From NCBI GenBank assembly GCA_029260315.1, contig JAJDDM010000135.1:37510-101509 (forward strand): a stretch of DNA of 64,000 bases, in the 5' to 3' direction. The translations under genes and the position numbers were made by a program. This document shows positions 45,652-54,606 of this stretch, piece after piece; position 1 is the stretch's first letter; the number at the start of each line of letters is the position of its first letter. The DNA is from Phycisphaerales bacterium. GTDB taxonomy: Bacteria; Planctomycetota; Phycisphaerae; Phycisphaerales; UBA1924. The notes below the pieces were generated by a model. It was not told where the DNA came from, did no database searches, and saw only the letters and a program-made list of their open reading frames with translations.

Positions 45652-46071
45652 ATGGATCAGGCAGCGTTTCGTAGGAAGTTTGGTGAGGCGTTCGGCCTCA
45701 CGCTTGAACAGCGTCACAACGTGCTCCTCGGTGGTGCCAAGGAAGGGTTCGCACAGCTCAGTCTCGGCTACCGGATCGGCGGAACAGGATACGTGCTGTT
45801 CGAAGCGAGCCTCCAGCCGCTGAGCGCGTACGCGTCGGAAGTAACGCAGAGCAAGGCAAGGGTCGAAGCCCGCCTCAAGCTGCTGCTGGAAGCGGAGGCG
45901 CAGATCCAGCGCGCCGAGTCCTCGGTGGAGCACCTCCGCGACTCGGGCTTCAAGCTCCGCAAGCCCAAGGCCGCGAAGGCGAAGGCCCAGCTCGACGCGA
46001 AGGGGGCGGAGAAAAGGGACCGTCCGGCGGATGCGTCCAGGCCTCCCGCTGACCCCGCTGCCGGAGCCTGA
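45652..46071 (+). CDS. Coiled-coil-like protein opening the mobilisation operon
   Basis: 139 aa. An N-terminal globular part (FGLTLEQRHNVLLGGAKEGFAQLSLGYRIGGTGYVLFEASLQP) is followed by a long helix (VEARLKLLLEAEAQIQRAESSVEHLRDSG) and a Lys/Ala/Pro-rich tail. It ends 3 bp before the protease gene. No family recognised; the position suggests a role with the downstream mobilisation genes. Confidence 0.5.
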   Translation: MDQAAFRRKFGEAFGLTLEQRHNVLLGGAKEGFAQLSLGYRIGGTGYVLFEASLQPLSAYASEVTQSKARVEARLKLLLEAEAQIQRAESSVEHLRDSGFKLRKPKAAKAKAQLDAKGAEKRDRPADASRPPADPAAGA

Positions 46072-46074
46072 GAC

Positions 46075-46656
46075 ATGCGACATCTTCTGGCGACGCTGGG
46101 TCTTGTCCTCGGCGTCCTGAACTTCGTCGGAAACGCCCCTGTCCTTACCTCGATTGCCGACGAGGGGGTCTTCGTGGAGAGGCTCCACCGCTGGTGCGAG
46201 GCGGAGCTGGCGGGGGCCCCCGTCATGCAACGCATGGACGAGCTGCTCATGGCGGCCTTGGTCGCCCCGAAGGCGACGGAGGAACAGCGCCAAGCGCAGT
46301 ACATCGATTGTGCACAAGCGCTCGTCAACGTCGTCTACCGCGAGCTGCAGTGGGCAAACCCGCCACGCGTGTTTCAGCTCTCGCCGGAAGAGAGGCGCGG
46401 TGTCCACGGGCGCTACTACTTTGAGACCCACACGATCGGTCTTGAGCCCAACGCGCTGGTGCGCACGGTGCTGCACGAGATCGCCCACGCCGCAACGCCG
46501 AGGCAGGGTCATGGTCGCGATTGGCTGGCGGTTCACATCCACCTCCTGGCGGAGCGCATCCCGGGCAAGACACGGGAGTCGCTCGCACAGAGCGCACGGC
46601 GCTACGGCTTGCCCGTAGTGGACTCCCGAGACGAGTGGAACGCGTTGCTGCGGTAG
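46075..46656 (+). CDS. SprT-like zinc metallopeptidase
   Basis: 193 aa with a short hydrophobic N-terminus (LLATLGLVLGVLNFVGN) and the SprT zinc motif VLHEIAHAATPRQGHGRDWLAVHI (HExxH plus a downstream His). SprT/Spartan proteases can degrade proteins crosslinked to DNA. On a mobile element one could imagine removal of covalent relaxase-DNA adducts, but that is inference. Tightly packed between neighbours in the operon. Confidence 0.75.
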   Translation: MRHLLATLGLVLGVLNFVGNAPVLTSIADEGVFVERLHRWCEAELAGAPVMQRMDELLMAALVAPKATEEQRQAQYIDCAQALVNVVYRELQWANPPRVFQLSPEERRGVHGRYYFETHTIGLEPNALVRTVLHEIAHAATPRQGHGRDWLAVHIHLLAERIPGKTRESLAQSARRYGLPVVDSRDEWNALLR

Positions 46657-46671
46657 AGGCAGCGCACCTTC

Positions 46672-46872
46672 GTGTTCGACGTTCTCTTCAACGAGAGACA
46701 CCCCATGGACTGGGAACAGCACTGGCACTTGTTCCGCGAGGCCTCTGCAAGGACCGCCTACCTCAGCGTGGTGCTCTACGCGTTAACCGGGGCGGCCGCG
46801 CTGCTCCTCGCCGCGCTGGGCAACGCACTCGGCGGGCTGATCGAGGACGCCTGGCGTCGCCGGCACCGCTGA
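46672..46872 (+). CDS. Small membrane protein
   Basis: 66 aa from GTG 46672 (or 55 aa from ATG 46705). One strong transmembrane helix with Gly/Ala zipper (YALTGAAALLLAALGNALGGLI) and a basic C-terminus. Encoded between the SprT-like and GrpE-like genes; unknown role. Confidence 0.45.
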   Translation: MFDVLFNERHPMDWEQHWHLFREASARTAYLSVVLYALTGAAALLLAALGNALGGLIEDAWRRRHR

Positions 46873-46921
46873 CCAGCCTGCCCGTAAACGCAACGGTTTC
46901 ATCGCCATCAAGGAGATCATC

Positions 46922-47443
46922 TTGAAGCTTCGCAGCTCTCACAGTCCGCGCCGGCGCCGCCGGCCGGTGCCGACGATTCCCAACGTGCACGAACGCCTCA
47001 CCGCTCTGGAGACAGCGCATCAGCAGCTCCGAGTGAAGCTCATCGCCGCCGAGGAACTCATCGCTGTCGGCGGAGATGCCCCGCCGCGCACCGAGCTCCT
47101 CGGTTCCGAGCTCGAGCACCGCCTGATCGAGGCTCTCGACCTCGTCCGCGAGGCACTTCGTAGCCGAGACGGCGACAAGGCCGCACTCCTCGCTCTCTAC
47201 TGGACCGTGAGGGCGGCGCTCGAGGCGGCGGGTCTCCGGGTGGAGTTCCCGAAGACGTTCCGGGCCGCGTCGGTGAAGGCGGAGGTCGTGGTGCCGACGA
47301 GTGAACCGGCACGCCACCGCACGATCCAGCGAGTCCTCAAGCCCGGGATCATCCGTGAGGCGGGGAGTGGGCCCGTGCTCCTTCGCCCGGCGGCCGTCGA
47401 GCTGCTCTGCTTCGCGGAGAGCGGGGAAGGGAGGGACGCATGA
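46922..47443 (+). CDS. GrpE-like nucleotide exchange factor
   Basis: 173 aa from TTG 46922. A basic N-terminus and a coiled segment (VHERLTALETAHQQLRVKLIAAEELI) lead into a helical bundle and a small C-terminal beta domain (VEFPKTFRAASVKAEVVVPTSEPARHRTIQRVLKPGIIREAGSGPVLLRPAAVELLC). The order and the IxxVLKPGxxxxxxPVLLRPAxVEL pattern resemble GrpE. Assignment is helped by the directly following Hsp70 gene, with which it overlaps by 4 bp (ATGA). Confidence 0.55.
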   Translation: MKLRSSHSPRRRRRPVPTIPNVHERLTALETAHQQLRVKLIAAEELIAVGGDAPPRTELLGSELEHRLIEALDLVREALRSRDGDKAALLALYWTVRAALEAAGLRVEFPKTFRAASVKAEVVVPTSEPARHRTIQRVLKPGIIREAGSGPVLLRPAAVELLCFAESGEGRDA

Positions 47444-48930
47444 CCGTCTCCTTCGGCGTGGACCTCGGGAACTGCACCTGCCAGGCGGCGTTCCTCAACA
47501 GGGACGGGCGGCCCGTTGATGTCCGCAGCGAGATCGGAGCGACGACGATCCCCTCGGCACTGCTGTTCACGGGGAGCGAGGTGCTGCTCGGCTCCGAGGC
47601 CGAGAACAGCCGGCTCCTCGAACCCGACGGGTTCGTCCAGAACTGGAAGCGCTACCTCGGCGATGTCAGCTGGGCCTTCCAGACGCCCGCCGGCAAGGGC
47701 CTCACCGCCCGGGACCTCCACGCGCTGATGCTGAAGCAACTCATCGCGGACGCCGAGCGCTGCGCAGGAGAGGGAATCACGGACCTGATGCTGACCATCC
47801 CCGCGAACGCCACCGATGCCGAGCGCCGTGCGATGCACGAGGTGGCGCAGCAGGCCGGCGTCAGGCTCCAGGGCCTGCTCCATGAACCGACGGCCGCGTG
47901 TCTCGCCTACGGGGCTGAGCGCCCCCAGGGTCGCCCCATCCTCGTCTACGACCTCGGAGGCGGGACCTTCGACTGCTCCATCGTGATGTTCCAGGGCGAT
48001 CGCGCCGACGTCCTCGCCACCGAGGGCATCGCGCGCCTGGGCGGGAACGACCTCCGCGAGGTCCTCGTGGAGATGGGCTTGGAGCGCTTCGAGGACGAGC
48101 ACGGCTTCCGGCCGTCGACGGACGAGCACCGGCTGTTCCTCCAGGAGCTGGTGTCGAAGGCGGAGGCGGCCAAGCAGTCGCTGAGCGCCAGGAAGGAGAG
48201 CACCATCGCGGCGAGCCTGGAAGGCAAGAGCCTCATCCGGAAGGTCACGCGGGAGGAGTACGAGGCGTTCGTCCGCCCGCTCCTCGAGCCCTCGGTGGCC
48301 TGCTGCGAGACCGCGCTCCAGGCCGCCGGTCTCGGTTGGGCCGAGGTGGACGTGCTGCGCGTGGGTGGCGCTTCGCTCACGCCGCTGGTGTCGCAGTTGT
48401 TGCGCGAGGCGTCGGGCAAGGAGCCCAAGCTCGCGCCCGACCCCCAGCACGCCGTGGCCCACGGGGCGTCGCTCGAAGCGGCGCGCAGGCTGACGGAGGG
48501 AGGCGAGACCCCGACGATGGGGGGCGCCTCGATCCTCCCGCCGCGGCTCTTCACGCTGACGGACGTGGCGCCGCACCCGCTCGGGTGTCTCGCGATCAGC
48601 AAGGAGACGGGCGAGGAGCGCTGCGTGGTCTTCGTGGAGAAGAACACGTCCCTCCCGGCGGCCCGAGACGACGTCTTCGACCTGCAGGTCCAGGGCCAGA
48701 CGGAGGCTCAGATCGTGGTGGCCCAGGGTGAAGAAGACGCCCCGGTCGAGGCGTGCCACCTCATCGGCGAAGTGACCTTGCCCCTCGACCCCACCGGCCC
48801 GGTCGCACGGCGGGTGAAGGTCACCTACCGCTACACGATCGACGGCATGGTCGACGTCACCGCCCTCGATACCTACTCGGGAGAGAGCGCGACGATCCGA
48901 CTGAGCGCGGCGGGACAGGAGGAAAGCTGA
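47440..48930 (+). CDS. Hsp70/DnaK-family chaperone lacking the lid domain
   Basis: 496 aa. The actin-like ATPase shows GVDLGNCTCQ at the N-terminus, PANATDAERRAMHEVAQQAGV, LLHEPTAACLAYG, VYDLGGGTFDCSIV and VLRVGGASLTPLVSQLL. A substrate-binding beta domain follows (DVAPHPLGCLAISKETGE ... FVEKNTSLPA ... YRYTIDGMVDVTALDTYSGE). The protein ends there, so the helical lid of about 100 residues and the EEVD-like tail are absent. No J-protein gene is near. Overlaps with GrpE-like and vWA genes show a tightly coupled trio. Confidence 0.88.
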   Translation: MTVSFGVDLGNCTCQAAFLNRDGRPVDVRSEIGATTIPSALLFTGSEVLLGSEAENSRLLEPDGFVQNWKRYLGDVSWAFQTPAGKGLTARDLHALMLKQLIADAERCAGEGITDLMLTIPANATDAERRAMHEVAQQAGVRLQGLLHEPTAACLAYGAERPQGRPILVYDLGGGTFDCSIVMFQGDRADVLATEGIARLGGNDLREVLVEMGLERFEDEHGFRPSTDEHRLFLQELVSKAEAAKQSLSARKESTIAASLEGKSLIRKVTREEYEAFVRPLLEPSVACCETALQAAGLGWAEVDVLRVGGASLTPLVSQLLREASGKEPKLAPDPQHAVAHGASLEAARRLTEGGETPTMGGASILPPRLFTLTDVAPHPLGCLAISKETGEERCVVFVEKNTSLPAARDDVFDLQVQGQTEAQIVVAQGEEDAPVEACHLIGEVTLPLDPTGPVARRVKVTYRYTIDGMVDVTALDTYSGESATIRLSAAGQEES

Positions 48931-49574
48931 TGGTGTTGGAGCGCGCGAGAAGGGCCATGGAGTTCGTGCTGGGGTCGTCGAGGACGGCTCCCGCTGCTGC
49001 TCGGGTGGAGCCCGGAAGAGAGTTCTCCGTCCTGGTCCTCGACGAGTCGGGGAGTATGGCGAACGACGACTACCCTCCGTGTCGGCTGCGGGCGGCGGAC
49101 CAGGCCGCTCGGGGTTTCGTGGCGGCGAAGGACAAGCAGGCTCCTCGGGACCGTGTCGGCGTCGTCTCGTTCAGCGATCGAGCGAAGCAGGTCCTCCCGC
49201 CCATGGAGGTCGGGGATGCCCTCACGTGCTGGGGGCAGGTCGAGGCGATCGGACCCGGCGGGATCACTTGTCTCGAGGCCGGACTCCGAGCCGCCGAGGC
49301 GATGCTGGTCGAGGCGGAGGCGGAGGAGAGCCAGCGCATCGTCCTGCTCACCGACGGCTGGGGCGGCGACCCGAGCGTGTTCGCCGCGGAGCTCAAGGAC
49401 CAAGGCGTGGTCATCGACGTGGTGGGGATCGGAGGCGAGCCCACCGCCGTGAACGAGGCCGTGCTCCGGGAGGTCGCTTCGACCGTGAACGGCGAGTCCC
49501 GCTACCGCTTCATCCGCGATGCCGAGGCCCTCCGCGAGCACTTCCAGGTGCTCGCGCGCGGGATCGTGAAGTAG
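48930..49574 (+). CDS. von Willebrand factor A (vWA) domain protein
   Basis: 214 aa from ATG 48930, overlapping the Hsp70 stop (TGATG). Full vWA domain: MIDAS motif VLVLDESGSMAND (DxSGS), the conserved Thr in GPGGITCLEAGL and RIVLLTDGWGGD. No signal or membrane segment, so it is cytoplasmic. vWA proteins act as metal-dependent adaptors. With GrpE-like and Hsp70 partners this resembles the chaperone/vWA groupings reported in conflict and stress gene clusters, here placed directly before relaxase genes. Confidence 0.88.
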   Translation: MVLERARRAMEFVLGSSRTAPAAARVEPGREFSVLVLDESGSMANDDYPPCRLRAADQAARGFVAAKDKQAPRDRVGVVSFSDRAKQVLPPMEVGDALTCWGQVEAIGPGGITCLEAGLRAAEAMLVEAEAEESQRIVLLTDGWGGDPSVFAAELKDQGVVIDVVGIGGEPTAVNEAVLREVASTVNGESRYRFIRDAEALREHFQVLARGIVK

Positions 49575-49594
49575 TTCCCGGGAGGACGTCCCAG

Positions 49595-49921
49595 GTGGCC
49601 AAGGGCAACTCACCGACGGTGGAGTTTCGGCTGCGGGAGCCGCTCTACACGCTGCTGCGTGAGCGGATGCTCGCCGCCGCCGAGGTGGAGGGGGAGGCCT
49701 ACAGCCCGGGGACCTTTGCGCGGCGCCTGGTGGTTGCGGCGCTTCGCCACGAGCACGAAGAGGAAGTCGCGCGAAGACTCGTGGCCGTGGAGGCCGAGCT
49801 GCAGCAACTCCGTGCCGATCTCGCGACGACCCTCGAAGTGCTCCTCACCAACGTCGCCAGCGTCTCGGCGGACGAGGCGCAGGGCTTCGTCGACACCTAC
49901 CTCCGAGGCGGCGGTGCTTAG
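49595..49921 (+). CDS. Relaxosome accessory-like small protein
   Basis: 108 aa from GTG 49595, preceded by GGGAGG. An N-terminal ribbon-helix-helix-like segment (SPTVEFRLREPLYTLLRERMLAAAEVEGEAYSPGTFARRLVVAAL) is followed by a coiled coil (EEEVARRLVAVEAELQQLRADLATTLEVLL). Position directly before, and 8-bp overlap with, the relaxase gene fit a TraK/TrwA/MobC-type accessory DNA-binding protein. Confidence 0.6.
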   Translation: MAKGNSPTVEFRLREPLYTLLRERMLAAAEVEGEAYSPGTFARRLVVAALRHEHEEEVARRLVAVEAELQQLRADLATTLEVLLTNVASVSADEAQGFVDTYLRGGGA

Positions 49922-52439
49922 CCTCGCGAAGCTGGCCCCGGGCCAAGAGGGCTATCACATCCGTGAGGCCCGGCGGGACTACTACCTGGAAGGCGGGGAG
50001 CCCGAGGGTCGGTGGCTTGGCAGGGGAGCCGCCTCGCTCGGGCTCACGGACCGGGTCGAAGAGAGTGCCTTCCGCTATCTCTTTCGCGGGTTCTCGCCCG
50101 ACGGCAGCCAACCCCTCGGTCAGCACCAGCACTATCGGGACGGCAGGAAGCGCCAGCCGGGCTGGGATCTCTGCTTCAGCGCGCCAGGCAGCGTCAGTGC
50201 GTACTGGTCCCAGCTCCCTGCGGACGAGCGCGAGGCGATCCAGCGCGCCCACTTCCAAGCTGTGCGGGCGACGCTCGCCTACACCGAGGCCACCGGTGCC
50301 TTCGGGCGACGGGGGAAGGGAGGAGCCGAGATCGAGCGAGTCGGCCTCGTCATCGCCGCCTTCGAGCACAGCACGAGCCGCGCTCAAGATCCCCAGCTCC
50401 ATACCCACGCCTTGGTCCTGAATCTCGGCGCGCGCGCCGATGGGACCTTCGGAACCATCCGAAGCCGTAACCTCTACCAGCTGAAGATGACGCTCGGCGC
50501 GCTGTATCGAGCCGAGCTGGCGCGCCGTCTCCGGGCGCTCGGTCTTCCGCTCGAACCCGCCGAGCACGGCTTTCGGATCCGAGGTGTCCCACGCCGACTC
50601 GAGGAGGTCTTCTCCACGCGCCGGGCTCAAATCGTCGCCGCCATGGAAGCGCGCGGTGCCGAGGGCGCCAAGGCCGCCGAGCACATCGCGCTCACGACCC
50701 GGATTGCGAAGGGACGCGTCGCCCGCTCGGAGCTCTTTCGGCAATGGCGAAGGGTGGGCGAAGAGCTCGGCTTCTCGATGGAGCAGGTCAACCGCTCGGC
50801 CGAGCAGCCGCTCTCAACACGGGAGCACCGGGAAAGCGTTCGCGTTTCCGTCGAGGCCGCGGTGGACGAACTGAAGGAGACTCGGGCCTCCTTCGCAGAG
50901 CACGATGTCCTACGGGAATCGGCGATGAGGCTTGCGGCCGACGGTGCCTCGCTCGCGGCCCTCGCCGGGGTGACCAAGGAGGTGCTCGTCGCGTCCGATG
51001 AGGTCGTCACGCTCGCCGCTCAGAATGGCTACGAGCAGTTCGCCGCGAAGGCAAACGTCGCCCAGCAGGAGGGGCTCAGCCGGGCGGCCGAGGCTCTCCA
51101 TGGGCGATGCGGCCACACCGTCCGCGACAAGCACGTTGAGCGCGCGCTGTCCCAGTACAAGGACCTCACCGAAGAGCAGCGCTCCCTCGTCCGGGACCTC
51201 GCCGCCTCTTCCTCCGATCTCACGTGTCTCACCGGGACCGCGGGCACGGGGAAGACGACCGTCCTCGCGGCAAGCGCCGCGGCCTGGCGGAGGCAAGGCT
51301 TCCACGTCCTCGGCGTGGCCACGACGCCAAGCAGCGTTGAGAGCCTCGGGACCGCCGCCGGGATCGAGAGCCTCACGGTGGGCTCGTTCCTCTACCGGCA
51401 GAGTCGCCCCCTACTGCACGCGGTTGACCACCACCGCCGACAGATCGGCCGGGCGCTCTCCGGCAAGCGCACTCACCGACTTCCCCGCGTCCGGCTCACC
51501 GAGAAAACGGTGCTTGTCGTCGACGACGCCGAGCTCCTCGGAGCCGGAGCGATGGGGAGGATCCTGGGCGCCGCGGAGCGGAGAGGCGCCAAGGTGGTTC
51601 TCGCGGGTGACCTCCGACCTGGCGCTTCCCACGACCTCCGAGGGCCGTTCGAAGCTCTCTGGGAGCGCGTCGGGGGGCCGACGCTCACCGGCCCCCAACG
51701 CTTCCGCCACCGTTGGATGGAGGCGGCTGTGGGGCAGCTGGCTGCCGGCGACGGCGAGGCGGCGCTCACCGAGTTCGCGCGGAGGGGTTACCTCCACGTC
51801 GCCGACTCCCGAGTCGAGGCCATGGACGCGCTCGTCTCTGCTTGGGGCAAGGCACGCGGTCGAGACCCCAGTGCGTCCCTCATGATCGCGACCCGCAAGG
51901 ACCTCCGCGACGAGTTGAACCGCCGAGCCCAGGCCCTCCGGCGACGCCGCGGGGAGCTGGGAATCCGCTCGGTGCGTGTCGGTGAGGTCTCGCTCCGAGC
52001 CCACGATCGAGTGCGCTTCACGCATGCGAGTCCGTCGCTCGGGATCGCGAGCGGGGAGTTCGGGACGGTGGAGCGGATCGAGGGGCGGGGACTGCTCCGC
52101 ACCCCGCTCGTCACGGTCCGCCTCGACCGCGAGGAGCGTCGCGGCCTCTTCCACGTCCCTGTGCGGGTGACCTTCCTGGCCGAGAAGCACAGTGCCCTGG
52201 AGCTGGCCTACGCCGTCGAGGCCCACGGCCTCACTGTCGATCGGGCCTTCGTGCTCACCGAGAGGCCGGTGAGTCAGGACCGGGCGCTCACCTACCACGA
52301 GCTGTCTCGCGCCCGAGAAGAGACCCACGTGTTCGCCGAGCAGCAGGTCCTCCGTGAGGACCTGGCTGAGCTCGCCCGACGCGTGGCGGACGAGCAGCAA
52401 GCACACGCCCGGTGCCGGGCCGTGCACCAGCAGATCTGA
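49914..52439 (+). CDS. MobF-family conjugative relaxase/helicase (TrwC/TraI-like)
   Basis: 841 aa from GTG 49914. Relaxase domain: LAPGQEGYHIREARRDYYLEGGEPEGRWLGRGAASLGL with tyrosines near residues 13-23, and the three-His metal site in DPQLHTHALVLN. The C-terminal SF1 helicase starts with LTEEQRSLVRDLA and Walker A LTGTAGTGKTT, followed by VLVVDDAELLGAGAM and the late AYAVEAHGLTVDRAFVL block. The enzyme nicks oriT, stays covalently bound and unwinds the strand for transfer. It is shorter than F TraI, like TrwC. Coupled to its accessory gene by overlap and to the coupling protein 18 bp on. Confidence 0.93.
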   Translation: MLSLAKLAPGQEGYHIREARRDYYLEGGEPEGRWLGRGAASLGLTDRVEESAFRYLFRGFSPDGSQPLGQHQHYRDGRKRQPGWDLCFSAPGSVSAYWSQLPADEREAIQRAHFQAVRATLAYTEATGAFGRRGKGGAEIERVGLVIAAFEHSTSRAQDPQLHTHALVLNLGARADGTFGTIRSRNLYQLKMTLGALYRAELARRLRALGLPLEPAEHGFRIRGVPRRLEEVFSTRRAQIVAAMEARGAEGAKAAEHIALTTRIAKGRVARSELFRQWRRVGEELGFSMEQVNRSAEQPLSTREHRESVRVSVEAAVDELKETRASFAEHDVLRESAMRLAADGASLAALAGVTKEVLVASDEVVTLAAQNGYEQFAAKANVAQQEGLSRAAEALHGRCGHTVRDKHVERALSQYKDLTEEQRSLVRDLAASSSDLTCLTGTAGTGKTTVLAASAAAWRRQGFHVLGVATTPSSVESLGTAAGIESLTVGSFLYRQSRPLLHAVDHHRRQIGRALSGKRTHRLPRVRLTEKTVLVVDDAELLGAGAMGRILGAAERRGAKVVLAGDLRPGASHDLRGPFEALWERVGGPTLTGPQRFRHRWMEAAVGQLAAGDGEAALTEFARRGYLHVADSRVEAMDALVSAWGKARGRDPSASLMIATRKDLRDELNRRAQALRRRRGELGIRSVRVGEVSLRAHDRVRFTHASPSLGIASGEFGTVERIEGRGLLRTPLVTVRLDREERRGLFHVPVRVTFLAEKHSALELAYAVEAHGLTVDRAFVLTERPVSQDRALTYHELSRAREETHVFAEQQVLREDLAELARRVADEQQAHARCRAVHQQI

Positions 52440-52457
52440 GACCGAAAGGAGGGGCCG

Positions 52458-54404
52458 ATGGCCCTGTTCCCGATCGATGCGAAGCGCGACCCGGGGGTCT
52501 GCCTCCTCGGCAAGCTCTTCGTGACGCCCCTGCACCTATGGGTGGCCTTCCCTTGGATCGGGACCATCGTCGCCCTTGTCGCGCAGCAGGGGAGGACCGG
52601 AACGGGCCTCTGGTATCTCTTTGGAGGTCTGACCGCGATCTGGTCATGGCGCTTTCAGAGCAAGCTCTTCACCCGTCCCACTGGGTTCTTGCGGCTCACG
52701 GGCCGGTGTCTCCTCAGCTTCCCACTCCGGCTCATGGCCGCCTACTTCGTGGCGGCCCTCGTCACAAGCCGCAGCAACTCCTTTCTCGGCCTGGTCAGCT
52801 GGTACGTGGCGATGCGCATCCCCGACTGGATCGCACGCGTCTTCGCCAAGACGGAATCCCTGGTGCGCGGAGAGACGCTGTCGACCCGACGAGAGGTCGA
52901 GCGCAAGGTGCGCAAGAGCGAAAGCAAGGCCCCCCGGACGAAAGAACGCTACGCCTGGGGCGGCTTGCTGGTGTCGGGCGAAGTGGCCGCTCCGCACTTC
53001 GCCCTCGTAGGTACCACAGAGAGCGGCAAGACCGTGCTCCTTCGGTGCTTGATGGACACCGTCTTCCGCTCTCGCAAGGGGAAGCCCGCTCACCGCGCGT
53101 TGGTCTACGACCCCAAGGCGGACATGTACCCGATCCTTGGCGGTCTTGGGATCGCGGAAGAGCACATCGTCGTTCTCAATCCCTTCGATCGGCGCTCGGT
53201 CGCCTGGGATCTCGCTGCCGACATCACGAGCGACGCCGAAGCGCGGGAGCTCGCGGCCATCTTGATTCCCGAGGATCGCGACTCGAAGAACCCTTACTTC
53301 GTTCAGTCAACGCAGGATGTCGTCCGCGCCTTGATGCTGGGCTTCCACGAGACCGCGCCCGGCGCCTGGACGCTGAACGATGTGATCGAGGCCACGAGCA
53401 GCCTCTCCAACCTGCAAGCCGCGCTGTCGGTGTCCGACGAAGGAAGGGCGCTGTTCGACATCTACTTCAAGCAGGAAGGCCCCGCGGCCGGGAACATCTT
53501 CAGCACTCTGCGTACCAAGATCGGCCCTTACGCCACGATCGGAAGGCTCTGGGCGAGAGCGTCACGTAAGCTGAGCCTGGCGCAATGGGTCGAAGACCGA
53601 TCGCTCCTGATCCTCGGCTGCGAGGACGCTCACGCCAGCGCCCTCGACCCGATCAACCGGGCCATCTTCCGGCGCGTCTCGGAGCTCGCGCTTTCACGAG
53701 AGGAGGGACGCGAGGATCTCACGTGGTTCTTCCTCGACGAGGTCCGCGCGGCGAAGAAACTCGATGGGCTCTTGGAGCTTCTGGTCAAGGGCCGCTCGAA
53801 GGGGACGCGCGTGGTGCTGGGGTTCCAGGACGTGCAGGGGCTCCGAGACGTCTACGGCAGGGAGAGGGCCGACGAGATGATCGGCCAGTGCGGAAACGTC
53901 GCCGTGCTTCGCCTCACCAACCCCGAGACGATGGAGTGGGCCTCCAAGCTCCTGGGGAAGTACGAGTACAACCAACAGTCGACGAGCACATCGCACGGGA
54001 ACCACGGCGGAAGCAGCAGCGTCACAACGTCGCTTGCAAGACGGGACGCGGTCATGCCGGCAGAGTTCCGTGCGTTTCCGCCTGTCGGTCCTGCGAACGG
54101 CCTGACGGGGATCTTCACGCTGCCCGGTGTCGAAGCCTGGGGTGGCAAGAGCGACCCGGTGCCGTGGAGCTTCGTGAAGCGGTATCTGCGCAAGCCCGCA
54201 CGAGTGGCGGGAGTCGAGAGACGTCCGCCCGAGGAGCAGTCACGCGTGCCGTGGACAGCGGCGGACAGGGTCCGCCTGAAGCTCCCGTCGGTCCCAACGG
54301 GCGCAAGCGCGACGTCGTCGCAACCGGCTCCCGCGCGCTCCCCGAAGCCCGTCGTGAACCCCGTGACAACCCTCACGCCTCCGGCTCGGCGCAAAGCGCC
54401 ATGA
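52458..54404 (+). CDS. Type IV coupling protein (VirD4/TraD-like)
   Basis: 648 aa, with AAAGGAGG before ATG 52458. The N-terminal 110 residues are hydrophobic (membrane anchor). The ATPase domain has Walker A GTTESGKT (185-192), DPKADMYPILGGLG, and Walker B TWFFLDEVRAAKKL with KGRSKGTRVVLGFQDVQGL and IGQCGNVAVLRLTN. A disordered Pro/Ser tail follows. It would pump relaxase-DNA complexes into a type IV secretion channel. No mating-pair genes occur in the window, so either another plasmid supplies them or they lie further left. Confidence 0.88.
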   Translation: MALFPIDAKRDPGVCLLGKLFVTPLHLWVAFPWIGTIVALVAQQGRTGTGLWYLFGGLTAIWSWRFQSKLFTRPTGFLRLTGRCLLSFPLRLMAAYFVAALVTSRSNSFLGLVSWYVAMRIPDWIARVFAKTESLVRGETLSTRREVERKVRKSESKAPRTKERYAWGGLLVSGEVAAPHFALVGTTESGKTVLLRCLMDTVFRSRKGKPAHRALVYDPKADMYPILGGLGIAEEHIVVLNPFDRRSVAWDLAADITSDAEARELAAILIPEDRDSKNPYFVQSTQDVVRALMLGFHETAPGAWTLNDVIEATSSLSNLQAALSVSDEGRALFDIYFKQEGPAAGNIFSTLRTKIGPYATIGRLWARASRKLSLAQWVEDRSLLILGCEDAHASALDPINRAIFRRVSELALSREEGREDLTWFFLDEVRAAKKLDGLLELLVKGRSKGTRVVLGFQDVQGLRDVYGRERADEMIGQCGNVAVLRLTNPETMEWASKLLGKYEYNQQSTSTSHGNHGGSSSVTTSLARRDAVMPAEFRAFPPVGPANGLTGIFTLPGVEAWGGKSDPVPWSFVKRYLRKPARVAGVERRPPEEQSRVPWTAADRVRLKLPSVPTGASATSSQPAPARSPKPVVNPVTTLTPPARRKAP

Positions 54405-54410
54405 GAAAGC

Positions 54411-54510
54411 ACTGTCGACAAACTGTCGACGTTGCGCACAAGGCCCGCATGGGCCGCGGGGCGCTCTTCACGCCCTCTCGAAGAGTGGGCGTGTCTGCAC
54501 CTTGGTGCAT
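54411..54510. other. Repeat-rich gap after coupling protein gene, oriT candidate
   Basis: Direct repeats ACTGTCGAC at 54411-54419 and 54422-54430. Hairpin CACGCCC (54469-54475)/GGGCGTG (54487-54493) overlaps an alternative CTCTTC/GAAGAG pairing. A further GCACC/GGTGC hairpin is at about 54497. Such arrays near relaxase genes often form the transfer origin; no nick consensus is recognisable. Confidence 0.35.
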
Positions 54511-54606
54511 CGGGTGTGAAGCTTTTTGGGCTCTCTCAGGGAGGGGTGGTCGGGCGGTGCAGGACGTCAGAGGGAGGGGCCGCTCACCGACCCTTCGAGC
54601 GCTGCC

